DNA of 64,000 nt, taken from the NCBI RefSeq assembly GCF_001421965.1, contig NZ_LMLP01000002.1:44993-108992 (forward strand), written 5' to 3'. This stretch comes from Sphingomonas sp. Leaf67 (lineage in GTDB: Bacteria; Pseudomonadota; Alphaproteobacteria; Sphingomonadales; Sphingomonadaceae). Positions 54,612 to 62,685 of this stretch are shown here, one piece after another. A program made the translations under genes and the position numbers. The notes beneath the pieces were generated by a model. It was given only the letters and a program-made list of their open reading frames with translations, was not told where the DNA came from and made no database searches. Numbering within the stretch: position 1 is the first letter of the stretch; each line of letters begins with the position of its first letter.

Positions 54612-55109
54612 ATGGAAGTTTCTCCTGATAGGCCTGGGCAATCGCTTGCCAAAGACGTCGCCCCGACGGGTGAAGACACCAAAAAACCCTCGTTCCGCGT
54701 GGCGCAGTTGAGCGAACGCCAACTCTCCTACCTCCGCCTCGTTTATCAGCATCGCAGTTCGAAAGAGATCGCGGCGCTCACTGGCGTCAGCTCGCGTGCT
54801 GTCGATAAGCAGTTGTTGAAGGCCAACAATTTGCTCGGCACGAACTCCCGGGTTGATGCGGCCCGACTGGTTGCAGACTATGACGGAGGGGTAGAGCCTT
54901 TACCCCCTGCAATCAGCCCCCCTTCCGAGGAACGGCTGTTTCCTCTTCCGTTGCCCTTGCCGACCACAGGGGCGGCAGCGAATATGCTCACCTGGAAGCA
55001 GGCGGCGATTTGGAGTGTGATCATCGCGATCGTGACCCCAATCGGCTTGACCGTTGCCGGTATGGTGATCCTGACGCTGACGTTCCTGTTCGGCCTTAAG
55101 CTACGGTAG
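54612..55109 (+). CDS. LuxR-type HTH protein with C-terminal membrane segment
   Basis: 165 residues from the ATG at 54612, favoured by AGGGGG 6 nt upstream (a TTG at 54597 is also in frame). The LuxR-type helix-turn-helix is LSERQLSYLRLVYQHRSSKE followed by IAALTGVSSRAVDKQLLKAN (about residues 37-75). A Pro-rich linker leads to one C-terminal membrane segment (WSVIIAIVTPIGLTVAGMVI). A DNA-binding domain tethered by its C-terminus is unusual for LuxR proteins. The following genes on the same strand are small proteins of unknown role. It may regulate plasmid functions in response to membrane state (inference). Confidence 0.75.
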   Translation: MEVSPDRPGQSLAKDVAPTGEDTKKPSFRVAQLSERQLSYLRLVYQHRSSKEIAALTGVSSRAVDKQLLKANNLLGTNSRVDAARLVADYDGGVEPLPPAISPPSEERLFPLPLPLPTTGAAANMLTWKQAAIWSVIIAIVTPIGLTVAGMVILTLTFLFGLKLR

Positions 55110-55136
55110 CGGCGCTGCGGCGCCCAAGGAGACGTA

Positions 55137-55478
55137 ATGCAGGCACTCGAGAATACCGGTCGGATCGTGGCGGACGAGCTTCGCAAGGCGGAACGATCAA
55201 TCAACCTGGCGGCGCGGGATACCGCGCAGTTTTTGCTGACGACGCTCGAGGCAACGGAAGCGCACCGGTTGTCGCCGGCGATGGCTCAGCGGACGGTGAA
55301 GGCCACGGTCGCAGCCTTGGCCGCCTTGGTCGAAGGCCAGGACCAAATGGCAATGCGGGCGCACCCATTCACGGAAAAGGTCGGTCGTCAGCTCGGCTTG
55401 ACAGAGACAAACTGGGGTGAGGGCGCCCCAAAGCCTGCAATGACGGCGCTCGAAGCCGCCTACCGCGAAACGGTCTGA
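55137..55478 (+). CDS. conserved-looking hypothetical protein
   Basis: 113 residues, mostly helical, with ELRKAERSINLAARDTAQFL and MAQRTVKATVAALAALVEGQ. No signal peptide and no known domain recognised. Ribosome-binding site GGAGA. It lies 27 bp after the membrane HTH gene and 20 bp before a small membrane protein, so all are probably one operon. Confidence 0.65.
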   Translation: MQALENTGRIVADELRKAERSINLAARDTAQFLLTTLEATEAHRLSPAMAQRTVKATVAALAALVEGQDQMAMRAHPFTEKVGRQLGLTETNWGEGAPKPAMTALEAAYRETV

Positions 55479-55498
55479 GGCATCGCACGGGAAGGCCA

Positions 55499-55978
55499 AT
55501 GTCGATACAGCTCGTTTTGGCATTGGCCTTCAACACGGTATTGTTCACCGTTTGCACGGGGGCGTTCGTGTTTGGGGGGCGCCCCGAGCGGTTGGGCGCG
55601 GCGATAAACCTTGTCGCATCGGGCACAACTACAGCGCTGCGCTTGGCAAATCCGTATTACTTCGCACCAGCAGAAGCGATCACGTTTGTGATAGATCTGG
55701 GTGTCGTGGCAGGCTTCTTTTGGCTCGGCATCACGACGACCCGATTTTGGCCAATTTGGGCAACAGGTTTTGCGTTGGCTAATCTATTCATGAGCCTCTG
55801 CGCCGTTCTGCTGCCCAGCGTTCCGCTATTTGCCTATCATTCGGGCCTCGGAATTTACGCTTACCTAGCGCTCTGCGCGCTGGCGCTAGGGACGCTGCGG
55901 TTGCCGCGTGACGCCGAGCCCTACCTTCTTGATGGATCGAGACGATCATGGCTTCAATACCAGAGGCCGACGACCTGA
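55499..55978 (+). CDS. small membrane protein with four predicted spans
   Basis: 159 residues with hydrophobic segments at about 5-25 (LVLALAFNTVLFTVCTGAFV), 55-78, 80-108 and 112-132. No family recognised. GGAAGG lies 5 nt before the ATG. The 3' end overlaps the next gene by 31 bp. Part of the 54.6-56.4 kb operon. Confidence 0.65.
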   Translation: MSIQLVLALAFNTVLFTVCTGAFVFGGRPERLGAAINLVASGTTTALRLANPYYFAPAEAITFVIDLGVVAGFFWLGITTTRFWPIWATGFALANLFMSLCAVLLPSVPLFAYHSGLGIYAYLALCALALGTLRLPRDAEPYLLDGSRRSWLQYQRPTT

Positions 55979-56406
55979 TAGACGTCGTCGTGCGTCTCCC
56001 ACGTAAGGCCGTCGAAGACACATTGCTCTCTGCCGCTGCGTCATCGGGGACACGCGCGGAGAGGCGGCTCGGAGAGGCAAAGGCGCTTCTAACCGGGCGC
56101 CGTGAGCGCGGCCGCTGCTTCAAGGGCGTACGCTTTGGTGATCCGAGTTGGGACATGATCCTCGAGCTCTATGTCTCCAACGCAGAGGAAAAAGTTATGC
56201 CCGTCACGCAGCTATGCGTTTTGAGCGGCGGATCGACGACTACGGCTTTGCGTCACATCGAGCAATTGGAAGCGCTGGGCTACATAGACCGGCGACCGGA
56301 TCTAAAGGATCGGCGGAGGGCGAACGTAACGATGCTTCCACGCCTACGTTCTGCGGTCGAGCAATGGCTCGACCTGCAGATTACCGCATTCCATATGCGT
56401 GGATGA
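55948..56406 (+). CDS. winged-helix (MarR-like) DNA-binding protein
   Basis: 152 residues. The winged helix is WDMILELYVSNAEEKVMPVT, QLCVLSGGSTTTALRHIEQL and EALGYIDRRPDLKDRRRANV (about residues 71-130), with the beta-wing DRRRANVTML. The basic N-terminal half has no recognised domain. It ends 340 bp before repA, so it may regulate the replication region. Confidence 0.72.
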   Translation: MASIPEADDLIDVVVRLPRKAVEDTLLSAAASSGTRAERRLGEAKALLTGRRERGRCFKGVRFGDPSWDMILELYVSNAEEKVMPVTQLCVLSGGSTTTALRHIEQLEALGYIDRRPDLKDRRRANVTMLPRLRSAVEQWLDLQITAFHMRG

Positions 56407-56745
56407 CCGTGGATGAGCATGGCTGTTTGCACGAGCTGACCACTCCTGTGATCGCGCGGCTCATCGGAGGCCAACCTCGGATCAAGGCAAAGCGTCGTTC
56501 TACGCCTGTGACATCCGCGACCGACCTGTTAAACGTCAGCCCATGATTCCGAGCCTTCTTCCTATCCTCCGGGTCGACCGTCGGGTGCCTAAGGGCAGGC
56601 TGACGGTAGGTCCGCAAAAACACGAAGATCGCTCCAAGTTTGCCCCGATCGTCGCATTCCCCCTCGTAGGGAACCGCCCCTTTCGTGCTTTCGCGGACCT
56701 TCGGCGAGCGCTTTTCGTGCTTTTGCGGACCAAGGTTGCCGCGGC
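56407..56745. other. repA promoter region and origin-proximal iterons
   Basis: About 340 bp without a gene. It holds three iterons (56609-56626, 56682-56699 and 56714-56731; listed separately). The last ends 14 bp before the repA ATG, so RepA bound there would block its own expression. Confidence 0.6.
56609..56731. repeat. three 18-bp iterons upstream of repA
   Basis: GGTCCGCAAAAACACGAA (56609-56626, plus orientation), TTCGTGCTTTCGCGGACC (56682-56699) and TTCGTGCTTTTGCGGACC (56714-56731), the last two inverted relative to the first. They share the core with the five copies downstream of repA. The two inverted copies are 32 bp apart, three helical turns, so a RepA molecule on each would face the same side. 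Confidence 0.85.
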
Positions 56746-57606
56746 ATGACCGAAGCTTCCCCGACGCAAGGCGACCTGTTCGTCCTGGACAGCCCCCTTC
56801 TGGCCGAGGTGCGCGGCGAGCACTCGCTCATGGCGTACCCGTTTTTTGCACTTGCAAAGGCCGGGTCCAAAAAGTCGCTCGTCTACAAGACCGATACCGT
56901 CTCGATCGAGATCGGTGCCGGTCCAAGTGGGGTCGCGACGATCTACGACAAAGAGATCCTGCTTTATATTGCAAGCCTGCTGGTTGCGAAGATGGATGCT
57001 GGCGAGCGCGTTGCTCAAGAGTTCTACTTTACGGCCCATGACCTCTTCCGCGTGACGGGAGTCAACGGATCCGCCCGGTCCTACACGCGCCTGCAAGATG
57101 CCTTGGGACGACTTCAGGGTACGCAGATTAAAACAAATATTGAGGCTGGTGGAGAGGGGCAAACCGGGTTTTTCTCTTGGCTCTCGGAAGCAATCCTGCA
57201 GTACACAAAAACACGAACTGGTGAACAGCGTCTCAAGGGCGTGAAGGTTCGGCTTTGCGATTGGCTATACCGCGCGATTTTGCAGGACCGCCGCGTTCTC
57301 GAATATTCACCTCACTATTTTCAGCTCGGCCCGGTCGAACGTCGCTTGTATGAAGTCGCGCGGTCGACTTGCATTGACGGACCCGTTCAGGTCGGCTTGA
57401 ACGATCTACGCCTCCAGCTTGGCTATCAGAACACCCTCAAGCATTTCCGGCACGTTCTCCGTGGCATCGCTGATGCGGACTCTATCCCGGATTACAGCAT
57501 CATTTTGAATGAGGCAGATGTACCCCCGGACGGCGCTGCGAAACGTCGAGTGGCGGCCCCTACCTTTGTTACGTTGATGCCAAAAAAGGCTGTAGTCGCC
57601 AGCTGA
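56746..57606 (+). CDS. repA: iteron-type plasmid replication initiator RepA
   Basis: 286 residues. N-terminal region with QGDLFVLDSPLLAEVRGEHS and LMAYPFFALAKAGSKKSLVY, then VATIYDKEILLYIASLLVAK. The winged-helix initiator domain has FYFTAHDLFRVTGVNGSARS, LQDALGRLQGTQIKTNIEAG and, C-terminally, EYSPHYFQLGPVERRLYEVA and QVGLNDLRLQLGYQNTLKHF. This matches alphaproteobacterial RepA initiators of the RPA type (my reading). Eight iterons flank the gene, which fixes its role in origin binding. No obvious frameshift. Confidence 0.93.
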   Translation: MTEASPTQGDLFVLDSPLLAEVRGEHSLMAYPFFALAKAGSKKSLVYKTDTVSIEIGAGPSGVATIYDKEILLYIASLLVAKMDAGERVAQEFYFTAHDLFRVTGVNGSARSYTRLQDALGRLQGTQIKTNIEAGGEGQTGFFSWLSEAILQYTKTRTGEQRLKGVKVRLCDWLYRAILQDRRVLEYSPHYFQLGPVERRLYEVARSTCIDGPVQVGLNDLRLQLGYQNTLKHFRHVLRGIADADSIPDYSIILNEADVPPDGAAKRRVAAPTFVTLMPKKAVVAS

Positions 57607-57644
57607 AGCCGCTGGCGAATCAGGCGCAGACCGATTCGGCGATC

Positions 57645-57791
57645 GGTCCGTCAAAGCACGAACATTCGTTGATAAGCCCGGCCGATCCGGTCCGCGAAAG
57701 CACGATCTTCAGTCCTTCAAAGCACGAACCCGGCGGTCCCGGGTCCGTCAAAGCACGAACATTAGACCTGCTCGGTCCGTGAAAGCACGAA
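57645..57791. repeat. five direct 18-bp iterons downstream of repA (likely oriV)
   Basis: GGTCCGTCAAAGCACGAA at 57645-57662, GGTCCGCGAAAGCACGAT at 57689-57706, AGTCCTTCAAAGCACGAA at 57711-57728, GGTCCGTCAAAGCACGAA at 57742-57759 and GGTCCGTGAAAGCACGAA at 57774-57791. Start-to-start steps are 44, 22, 31 and 32 bp, close to 4, 2, 3 and 3 helical turns. All lie in one orientation, opposite to the two copies nearest the repA start. Confidence 0.9.
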
Positions 57792-58080
57792 TCGTACTGC
57801 TTTTGAGACAATCGCCAGGCTGGCATCTTCTTGTTGTGTTCCCGGCCGTCGATTGTCGACGTGTGCGGGGCGAACGGAAAGGGCGACCGTGAGCACATAA
57901 ACGAATGCCCGGCACGAAGGCCGGGCACCCAGAAATCGCAACGTGGTAGCGTCGCCAAACGCTGACCGGTCACTCAGAGACCCTCCACGTACCGGTTTCC
58001 GAACCTCGGTTCAAGGGAGCGCGCTTCGCGCCACGCCTCTGTTTTGCCTGCTGACGGTCCCTCGACAGAGGGGACGAACG
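57792..58080. other. leader of the repC-like gene, possible control RNA region
   Basis: About 290 bp with a strong hairpin GCCCGGC-n6-GCCGGGC at 57907-57926 and short palindromes ACCGGT (about 57965 and 57993). RepC genes of repABC plasmids are controlled by an antisense RNA made in this position, but no promoter for one can be shown here. Confidence 0.35.
57907..57926. promoter_or_regulatory. GC-rich hairpin in the repC-like leader
   Basis: Perfect 7-bp stem (GCCCGGC / GCCGGGC) with a 6-nt loop, about 155 bp before the ATG at 58081. It could be a control-RNA hairpin or an attenuator. No T-run follows. Confidence 0.4.
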
Positions 58081-59328
58081 ATGAGCTATACCCAAACGGC
58101 CTTTACCGGCGGGACAGGCGCCCGGCCAATAACGGCCTTTTCGCGTCAGATCGCGAGAGCACTCGAAGCACGGCTCGCCGATGCGCCTGCCGAAGTCGAC
58201 CGCAAGGCCGTTTTCGCGATCGTCAAGCGGGCAGCACCAGCGCTCGGGATAGGCATCGGTGCGCTGCAAACGCTTGAGCACCTCATCAGCTACACGCATG
58301 CAGACGATTGGAAGGCTGGCCGTTCACCGATTGCCTGGCCGAGTAATCTGACCCTCGCTGAGGTCGCCGGCAAGACCGTAAGTGCCATCAAAGCCAGGCT
58401 ACGTCAGCTGCGCGCATTGGGCTTGATCCTTGCGCGCGACAGCGGTCACGGACGTCGTACGGGACGTCGCGACGAAAACGGGACGATCTCCATCGCTTTT
58501 GGGGTCGATCTCTCGCCATTGCGTATCCGCTTCGAGGAATTGCGGCAGCTCGCGGACGCATATTCTGCGCAATCACGCCTCTTTAAGGAAGGGCGTCAGG
58601 AAATTGGCCGAGTTCGGCGTATCGTCAGTCAGGCGGTTGCGCAGGCCGCAGACATGCGGCTGACCGGGACGCACTGGCTAGATCTGCAGCTTGCTATCGA
58701 TCGTGTCGCGGCGGAAGCAGCCAACGCGAGAGCGCTCCGCGATACCGAAGCCTTTCAGGAGGCGCTTGGTCGTTTAAGCGACGTTGAGCGCTTGGTCGCA
58801 ACGACTGTCGACCAGTTCATGTTTCCAGAAGAAAATGAAGGGTCAGGGTCAAAAAATGATCCCTCCTTACATATACAAACCAGCCCTCACCCCATCGAAG
58901 ATGTACAGGCTCAGCGAGCTTGTAGTTCTGATCCAACCGGTTTCGGACCAGTCGCAGCCGATCTCCCAGAGTCACCGTCCAACAGTCGGTTCAATGCCCG
59001 CCCGGCCGAACTGGTGGAGATGTTTCCTACGACAGCCATGTACGTCGGAGCCCACAAGCCGTCTTGGTCCGATATCCATCGCGCGGCCTCTCGCCTTCGC
59101 AACGATCTCGGCATTCGGATTGGTGTCTACGTTGATGCGCTCGAGAAGCTCGGGCCGGATGCTACGGCCGTAGCGATCATGATCACTGCCGAGCGCTACT
59201 CGCGCGCTGAGATCCGTCTCACCCCTGGCGCCTATTTCGCGGGAATGATTGGAAAGGCGAAGCGCGATGAGCTGGATCTTGCCAAAAGCCTTTGGGGTTT
59301 TCGGACCGAGCGTATGGCAGCGCACTAG
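58081..59328 (+). CDS. RepC-like replication protein
   Basis: 415 residues from the ATG at 58081, favoured by the GAGGGGACG ribosome-binding sequence; the frame upstream is not coding. The N-terminal winged-helix region resembles RepC of repABC plasmids: ALQTLEHLISYTHADDWKAG, SPIAWPSNLTLAEVAGKTVS, AIKARLRQLRALGLILARDS, then GTISIAFGVDLSPLRIRFEE. A less conserved middle (about 240-320) precedes a C-terminal block with SWSDIHRAASRLRNDLGIRI. No repA/repB partition genes precede it, unlike in true repABC cassettes. It may act as a second initiator or a replication modulator. Confidence 0.8.
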   Translation: MSYTQTAFTGGTGARPITAFSRQIARALEARLADAPAEVDRKAVFAIVKRAAPALGIGIGALQTLEHLISYTHADDWKAGRSPIAWPSNLTLAEVAGKTVSAIKARLRQLRALGLILARDSGHGRRTGRRDENGTISIAFGVDLSPLRIRFEELRQLADAYSAQSRLFKEGRQEIGRVRRIVSQAVAQAADMRLTGTHWLDLQLAIDRVAAEAANARALRDTEAFQEALGRLSDVERLVATTVDQFMFPEENEGSGSKNDPSLHIQTSPHPIEDVQAQRACSSDPTGFGPVAADLPESPSNSRFNARPAELVEMFPTTAMYVGAHKPSWSDIHRAASRLRNDLGIRIGVYVDALEKLGPDATAVAIMITAERYSRAEIRLTPGAYFAGMIGKAKRDELDLAKSLWGFRTERMAAH

Positions 59329-59436
59329 TAGCTAGGTTGTAGCGTCCAATTTCGTCCTGTGGTATATTGACACTATGCGATGCCGTACGGGTCTTGCCTC
59401 TCGTGTTGAGATTTCCGCCGCTCGCGGGGCGGGCCA

Positions 59437-60093
59437 ATGAGGTTGCGTGCGATCACGAACGGCGCCCTTGCGCTAGCCGCTTTAAGTTTTTGCCATCGCA
59501 CGGGTGATGAACGGAAATCCGACGCTATCGCTTTGGGCATCCCATGCCGTGACAACGGCAAGGCGCCGCTTTGCGAAGCGGTCCGTGACCTGCGTAAAAT
59601 CAGACATGACCTGGCGCAATCCGTCAGCGTGATCAGACGTTTGCCACCACCAACCGTAATGGGCGCTAGCGACCCTAGCGTCCATCAGGACAATATCGGC
59701 ACGACGATCTGTCGTCCGGGATACTCGCGATCGGTTCGACCAGCCTATTCCATCACTGGCCCACTTAAACGTCGAATGATGAACGCGCAGCATCCAGGCG
59801 AACCTATGGCCAATTATGAGCTGGATCATCTAATACCGATCTCGTTGGGCGGTGCCCCACTGGATCCTCGCGATCTTTGGCTTCAGCCACGCCTCGGTCA
59901 GGCAAACGCCGACGACAAGAATGCCCTCGCCTTCGTGCTCTGGCGTTTGGTTTGTGAGCACGAAATGCCGCTGGCAGCCGCGCAGCAGGCAATCAGCCGC
60001 AACTGGATCGAAGCGTATCACACCTACGCGACGCCGGCGAACCTAGCGCGATATCATTTCCGACGGCGCGAAGACGGCCGGAAGGGATCCTAG
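59437..60093 (+). CDS. HNH-endonuclease-like protein with N-terminal hydrophobic segment
   Basis: 218 residues. The N-terminus (MRLRAITNGALALAALSFC) looks like a signal peptide. The C-terminal half has YELDHLIPISLGGAPLDPRD, an HNH-type Asp-His block, with a downstream KNALAFVLWRLVCEHEMPLA helix. Similar proteins occur on plasmids and near phage genes (recalled family resemblance). An exported nuclease would be an unusual plasmid function. It lies between the replication and SSB genes. Confidence 0.65.
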   Translation: MRLRAITNGALALAALSFCHRTGDERKSDAIALGIPCRDNGKAPLCEAVRDLRKIRHDLAQSVSVIRRLPPPTVMGASDPSVHQDNIGTTICRPGYSRSVRPAYSITGPLKRRMMNAQHPGEPMANYELDHLIPISLGGAPLDPRDLWLQPRLGQANADDKNALAFVLWRLVCEHEMPLAAAQQAISRNWIEAYHTYATPANLARYHFRRREDGRKGS

Positions 60094-60141
60094 CCAGGAT
60101 GTTGGGGACGCCAGGTCCCCGGTCAACGAAGGGAGAGGACC

Positions 60142-60465
60142 ATGCCGCAGAACATTGCTGAGTTTCGGATTATTGGGCGGGTTGGCCGGATCACGAAGCG
60201 CGAGAAAGTGACGTACGTCAACATCGCTGCCAACTATAAACGTCGTGACGGCGATGAATGGAAACAAGATACGCTTTGGAACAGCGTCGTTTGTTTTTCG
60301 AACGTAGCGAGCCAGCTCGAATTGACGGAAATTGGCGATCTTGTACATGTAACCGGCCGAGTGCGCGAGAGCCAGCACGGCGAAAACAATGACACGACCT
60401 ATCGTACCGAACTCATCGCCGACACATTCGCCGTCCTGGCGAAAAGTACCAGCGAGCAGGATTAG
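60142..60465 (+). CDS. SSB-like OB-fold protein
   Basis: 107 residues. NIAEFRIIGRVGRITKREKV, YVNIAANYKRRDGDEWKQDT and LWNSVVCFSNVASQLELTEI follow the pattern of single-stranded-DNA-binding protein OB folds, but without the acidic DDxPF tail of true SSB. Ribosome-binding site AGGGAGAGG. A second, more typical SSB is at 62104. Probably binds plasmid single strands during replication or transfer. Confidence 0.72.
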   Translation: MPQNIAEFRIIGRVGRITKREKVTYVNIAANYKRRDGDEWKQDTLWNSVVCFSNVASQLELTEIGDLVHVTGRVRESQHGENNDTTYRTELIADTFAVLAKSTSEQD

Positions 60466-60571
60466 AAAGTGCAACGCGCTGATCGTTCTCGACCACGCTG
60501 CAGCCTTCAGGTTGAAGCCTTAAGTGCACTTTCTCCTTTCGTTCTGCCAGCACATGATTCAGAATCGCGTG

Positions 60572-61015
60572 ATGCCGATCCGTCCGGAACATCGCTGGCT
60601 ATACCCAATCGACTGGCCGGAGATCAGCCGGATCGTTCGCTTTCAGCGCGCGGGCGGTCGCTGCGAGCATTGCCGGCGTCCCCATGGTCGCCATGTGGCT
60701 CAGCTTGTGGAAGGCGATGGTGCCTGGTGGGACGTGGAGGTCCGATCGTGGCGCGATGGCCGCGGTCGCCTGCTTCGCCGCCCCCCTCGCTTCATCGCCC
60801 TAGATGCGATCCGAATGACGCGCAGACCGGTCTATCTCGCAACCGCTCATTTGAACCACGACCCCAGCTTCAGCGGGCCACGCTGGAGCAATCTAGCCGC
60901 ACTTTGTCAGCGCTGCCACATGATCCACGATGCCGCAGAGCATCGTCGACGTCGCTGGTGGAATGCGTTTCGACGACGCGCCCTCGGCGATCTGTTCACT
61001 GGGCGCTATTCCTAA
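60572..61015 (+). CDS. HNH endonuclease-like protein
   Basis: 147 residues from the ATG at 60572 (a longer start at 60524 is possible). Two Cys pairs, GGRCEHCRRPHGR (CxxC) and NLAALCQRCHMIHDAAEHRR (CxxCH), form the zinc site, and ATAHLNHDPSFSGPRWSN holds the HNH core His-Asn-His. A DNA-nicking or restriction-type role is likely. It sits between an SSB-like gene and the primase gene. Confidence 0.72.
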   Translation: MPIRPEHRWLYPIDWPEISRIVRFQRAGGRCEHCRRPHGRHVAQLVEGDGAWWDVEVRSWRDGRGRLLRRPPRFIALDAIRMTRRPVYLATAHLNHDPSFSGPRWSNLAALCQRCHMIHDAAEHRRRRWWNAFRRRALGDLFTGRYS

Positions 61016-61189
61016 GCCTGCGATATGCAACCAGCGCCGCGACGAGCTAGGCCTATCAGCGCCATGGCCCCGGTTGGTTGTCGGACTGTCATTGGTCTTC
61101 AGAGAGGAGGATGCTGTCAATCTTTCGGTTCAGGGTTGCCGGAGGGACGGGGCATAGTTGGGATACAGCAAATCATCACGACGCGTCCC

Positions 61190-62068
61190 GTGGCTAGGTC
61201 ATCAGTCGACGCCGCACTTCGGGCAAAGGCAATCGTCGAAGGGCTTGGCGGAGTCTGGCGCGGTTCTCGCGGAGAATGCCGGTGCCCCGCGCATGATGAC
61301 ACATCTCCTAGTTTGTCTGTCCGTCTCGGCGACAGCGCCATTCTGTTTCACTGCTTTGCCGGCTGCTCCGCTGTCGAGGTCATGAAAGCCCTTCATCGAC
61401 AGCGCCTCCATGATCGCGCGCCGCTTGCGATGCCAATAGACCCGCCGAAGCGCGACATGGGTGCGCTTGCCAATCGCCTTTGGAAAGCGAGCATTCCAAT
61501 AGCCGGCACACTTGCCGAGCAATATCTAATCGCGCGCGGGCTATCAGGCCCCTACCCTCGCTGCCTCCGCTTTAACCCGAACACGATCCTCGGCTCGGGC
61601 CCCGACAAGCGGTTCATGCCGGCTATGATCGCCGCGGTCGAGAACGACCTCGGGATTGTCGCGGTCCAACGGACAGTTCTCGATCCTAGCGATGTCCTTC
61701 ACAAGCCGATCGCCAAACCCAAGGTCTCTCTCGGCCTTCTGGGTACTTCCGCCATCCGTCTCGCACCGGCAACAGAGGAGCTCGGCCTCGCTGAAGGAAT
61801 TGAGGACGCCATGTCGGCTATGCAATGGTTCGGCACACCAAGCTGGGCACTGGGCGGCGTTGAGCGGCTCCCGTTCGTTGCTATTCCCGAGAAAGTGCGG
61901 CGAATTATTGTCTACGCCGATCGCGGACAGGCAGCAGAGCGGCTTTTAGTGAAGGCCCGAGAGCATCTAATCGGTGGACACCGTGAGCTTGTTGTCAAAG
62001 TGCCACATGTTCACAAGGATTGGAATGACGCGTGGCGTGGGCATCGGGCAAGCGGTTGCCATAACTAG
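61190..62068 (+). CDS. CHC2/Toprim primase-like protein
   Basis: 292 residues from the GTG at 61190, chosen because homology begins about there; the frame is open from 61025, but its first 55 codons look unlike the family. The zinc finger is RGECRCPAHDDTSPSLSVRL and ILFHCFAGCSAVEVMKAL (CxH...CxxC-like). The Toprim region has LGLAEGIEDAMSAMQWFGTP and KVRRIIVYADRGQAAERLLV, the acidic residues being in AEGIED and YADRGQ. It probably primes plasmid DNA synthesis. No helicase domain is attached. Confidence 0.82.
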   Translation: MARSSVDAALRAKAIVEGLGGVWRGSRGECRCPAHDDTSPSLSVRLGDSAILFHCFAGCSAVEVMKALHRQRLHDRAPLAMPIDPPKRDMGALANRLWKASIPIAGTLAEQYLIARGLSGPYPRCLRFNPNTILGSGPDKRFMPAMIAAVENDLGIVAVQRTVLDPSDVLHKPIAKPKVSLGLLGTSAIRLAPATEELGLAEGIEDAMSAMQWFGTPSWALGGVERLPFVAIPEKVRRIIVYADRGQAAERLLVKAREHLIGGHRELVVKVPHVHKDWNDAWRGHRASGCHN

Positions 62069-62103
62069 AGAGGGGAGGGCGCCTTCGGCTTGTTGATCCG
62101 GTG

Positions 62104-62538
62104 ATGAGCACCGGGCGACACAATGGAGGCCTCGATGCGTACCTCATCCTCGCTGGCAACGTCGGCGCCACCCCCGAGACCCGCACCACCCAGGGCGGGA
62201 CCAAGATCACCCAGTTCAGCCTCGCCACCTCGCGCCCGAAGCGGGACAGCGAAGGCAAGATCCCCAAGGACAGCGACAATCGCCGCATCGAGGACACCGA
62301 ATGGCACCGCATCACCTGCTTCAACGGCATCGGCAAGACCGTCGCGCAGTATGTGGACAAGGGCCAGAAGGTCATGGTCCGGGACCGCATCCACTACACC
62401 CGCTGGACCGACCAGGAAAACATCGAGCGCTACGGCGTCGAGATTATTGCCGATGAAGTGACCTTGCTCAGCCGCGGCCGTCAGCATGGCGGCACGCAGG
62501 ACGGCGGTTACGACAACGGGGACGATGTCCCCTTCTGA
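62104..62538 (+). CDS. ssb: single-stranded DNA-binding protein
   Basis: 144 residues from the ATG at 62104. OB fold: YLILAGNVGATPETRTTQGG, KITQFSLATSRPKRDSEGKI, EWHRITCFNGIGKTVAQYVD, KGQKVMVRDRIHYTRWTDQE, then RYGVEIIADEVTLLSRG. It ends in the acidic tip DDVPF that recruits replication and repair partners. The linker is shorter than in chromosomal SSB. Codon use looks more GC-rich than in the gene at 60142. A strong terminator follows. Confidence 0.92.
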   Translation: MSTGRHNGGLDAYLILAGNVGATPETRTTQGGTKITQFSLATSRPKRDSEGKIPKDSDNRRIEDTEWHRITCFNGIGKTVAQYVDKGQKVMVRDRIHYTRWTDQENIERYGVEIIADEVTLLSRGRQHGGTQDGGYDNGDDVPF

Positions 62539-62552
62539 GCCCAGACAGCAAC

Positions 62553-62580
62553 GGCCCGGAGCTTCGAGCTCCGGGCCTTT
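62553..62580 (+). terminator. intrinsic terminator after ssb
   Basis: Eleven-bp perfect stem GGCCCGGAGCT / AGCTCCGGGCC (62553-62563 and 62567-62577) with a 3-nt loop, followed by TTT, 15 bp past the ssb stop codon. The stem is very strong although the T-run is short. Confidence 0.8.
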
Positions 62581-62685
62581 CGCGTGTTCGCCGCCCACTA
62601 GACCGCCTTCTGGAATGGCTCCGGCTTCTTGCCGTCGGGTAACGTCTCGCGCAGCTGGTCGTGAAGCGTCCGGGTAACGATTGCC

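Noticed and set aside
57645..57791. CRISPR-like array
   Set aside because: Repeats are 18 bp with irregular 4-26 bp spacers and lie beside repA; they are plasmid iterons, and no cas genes are present.
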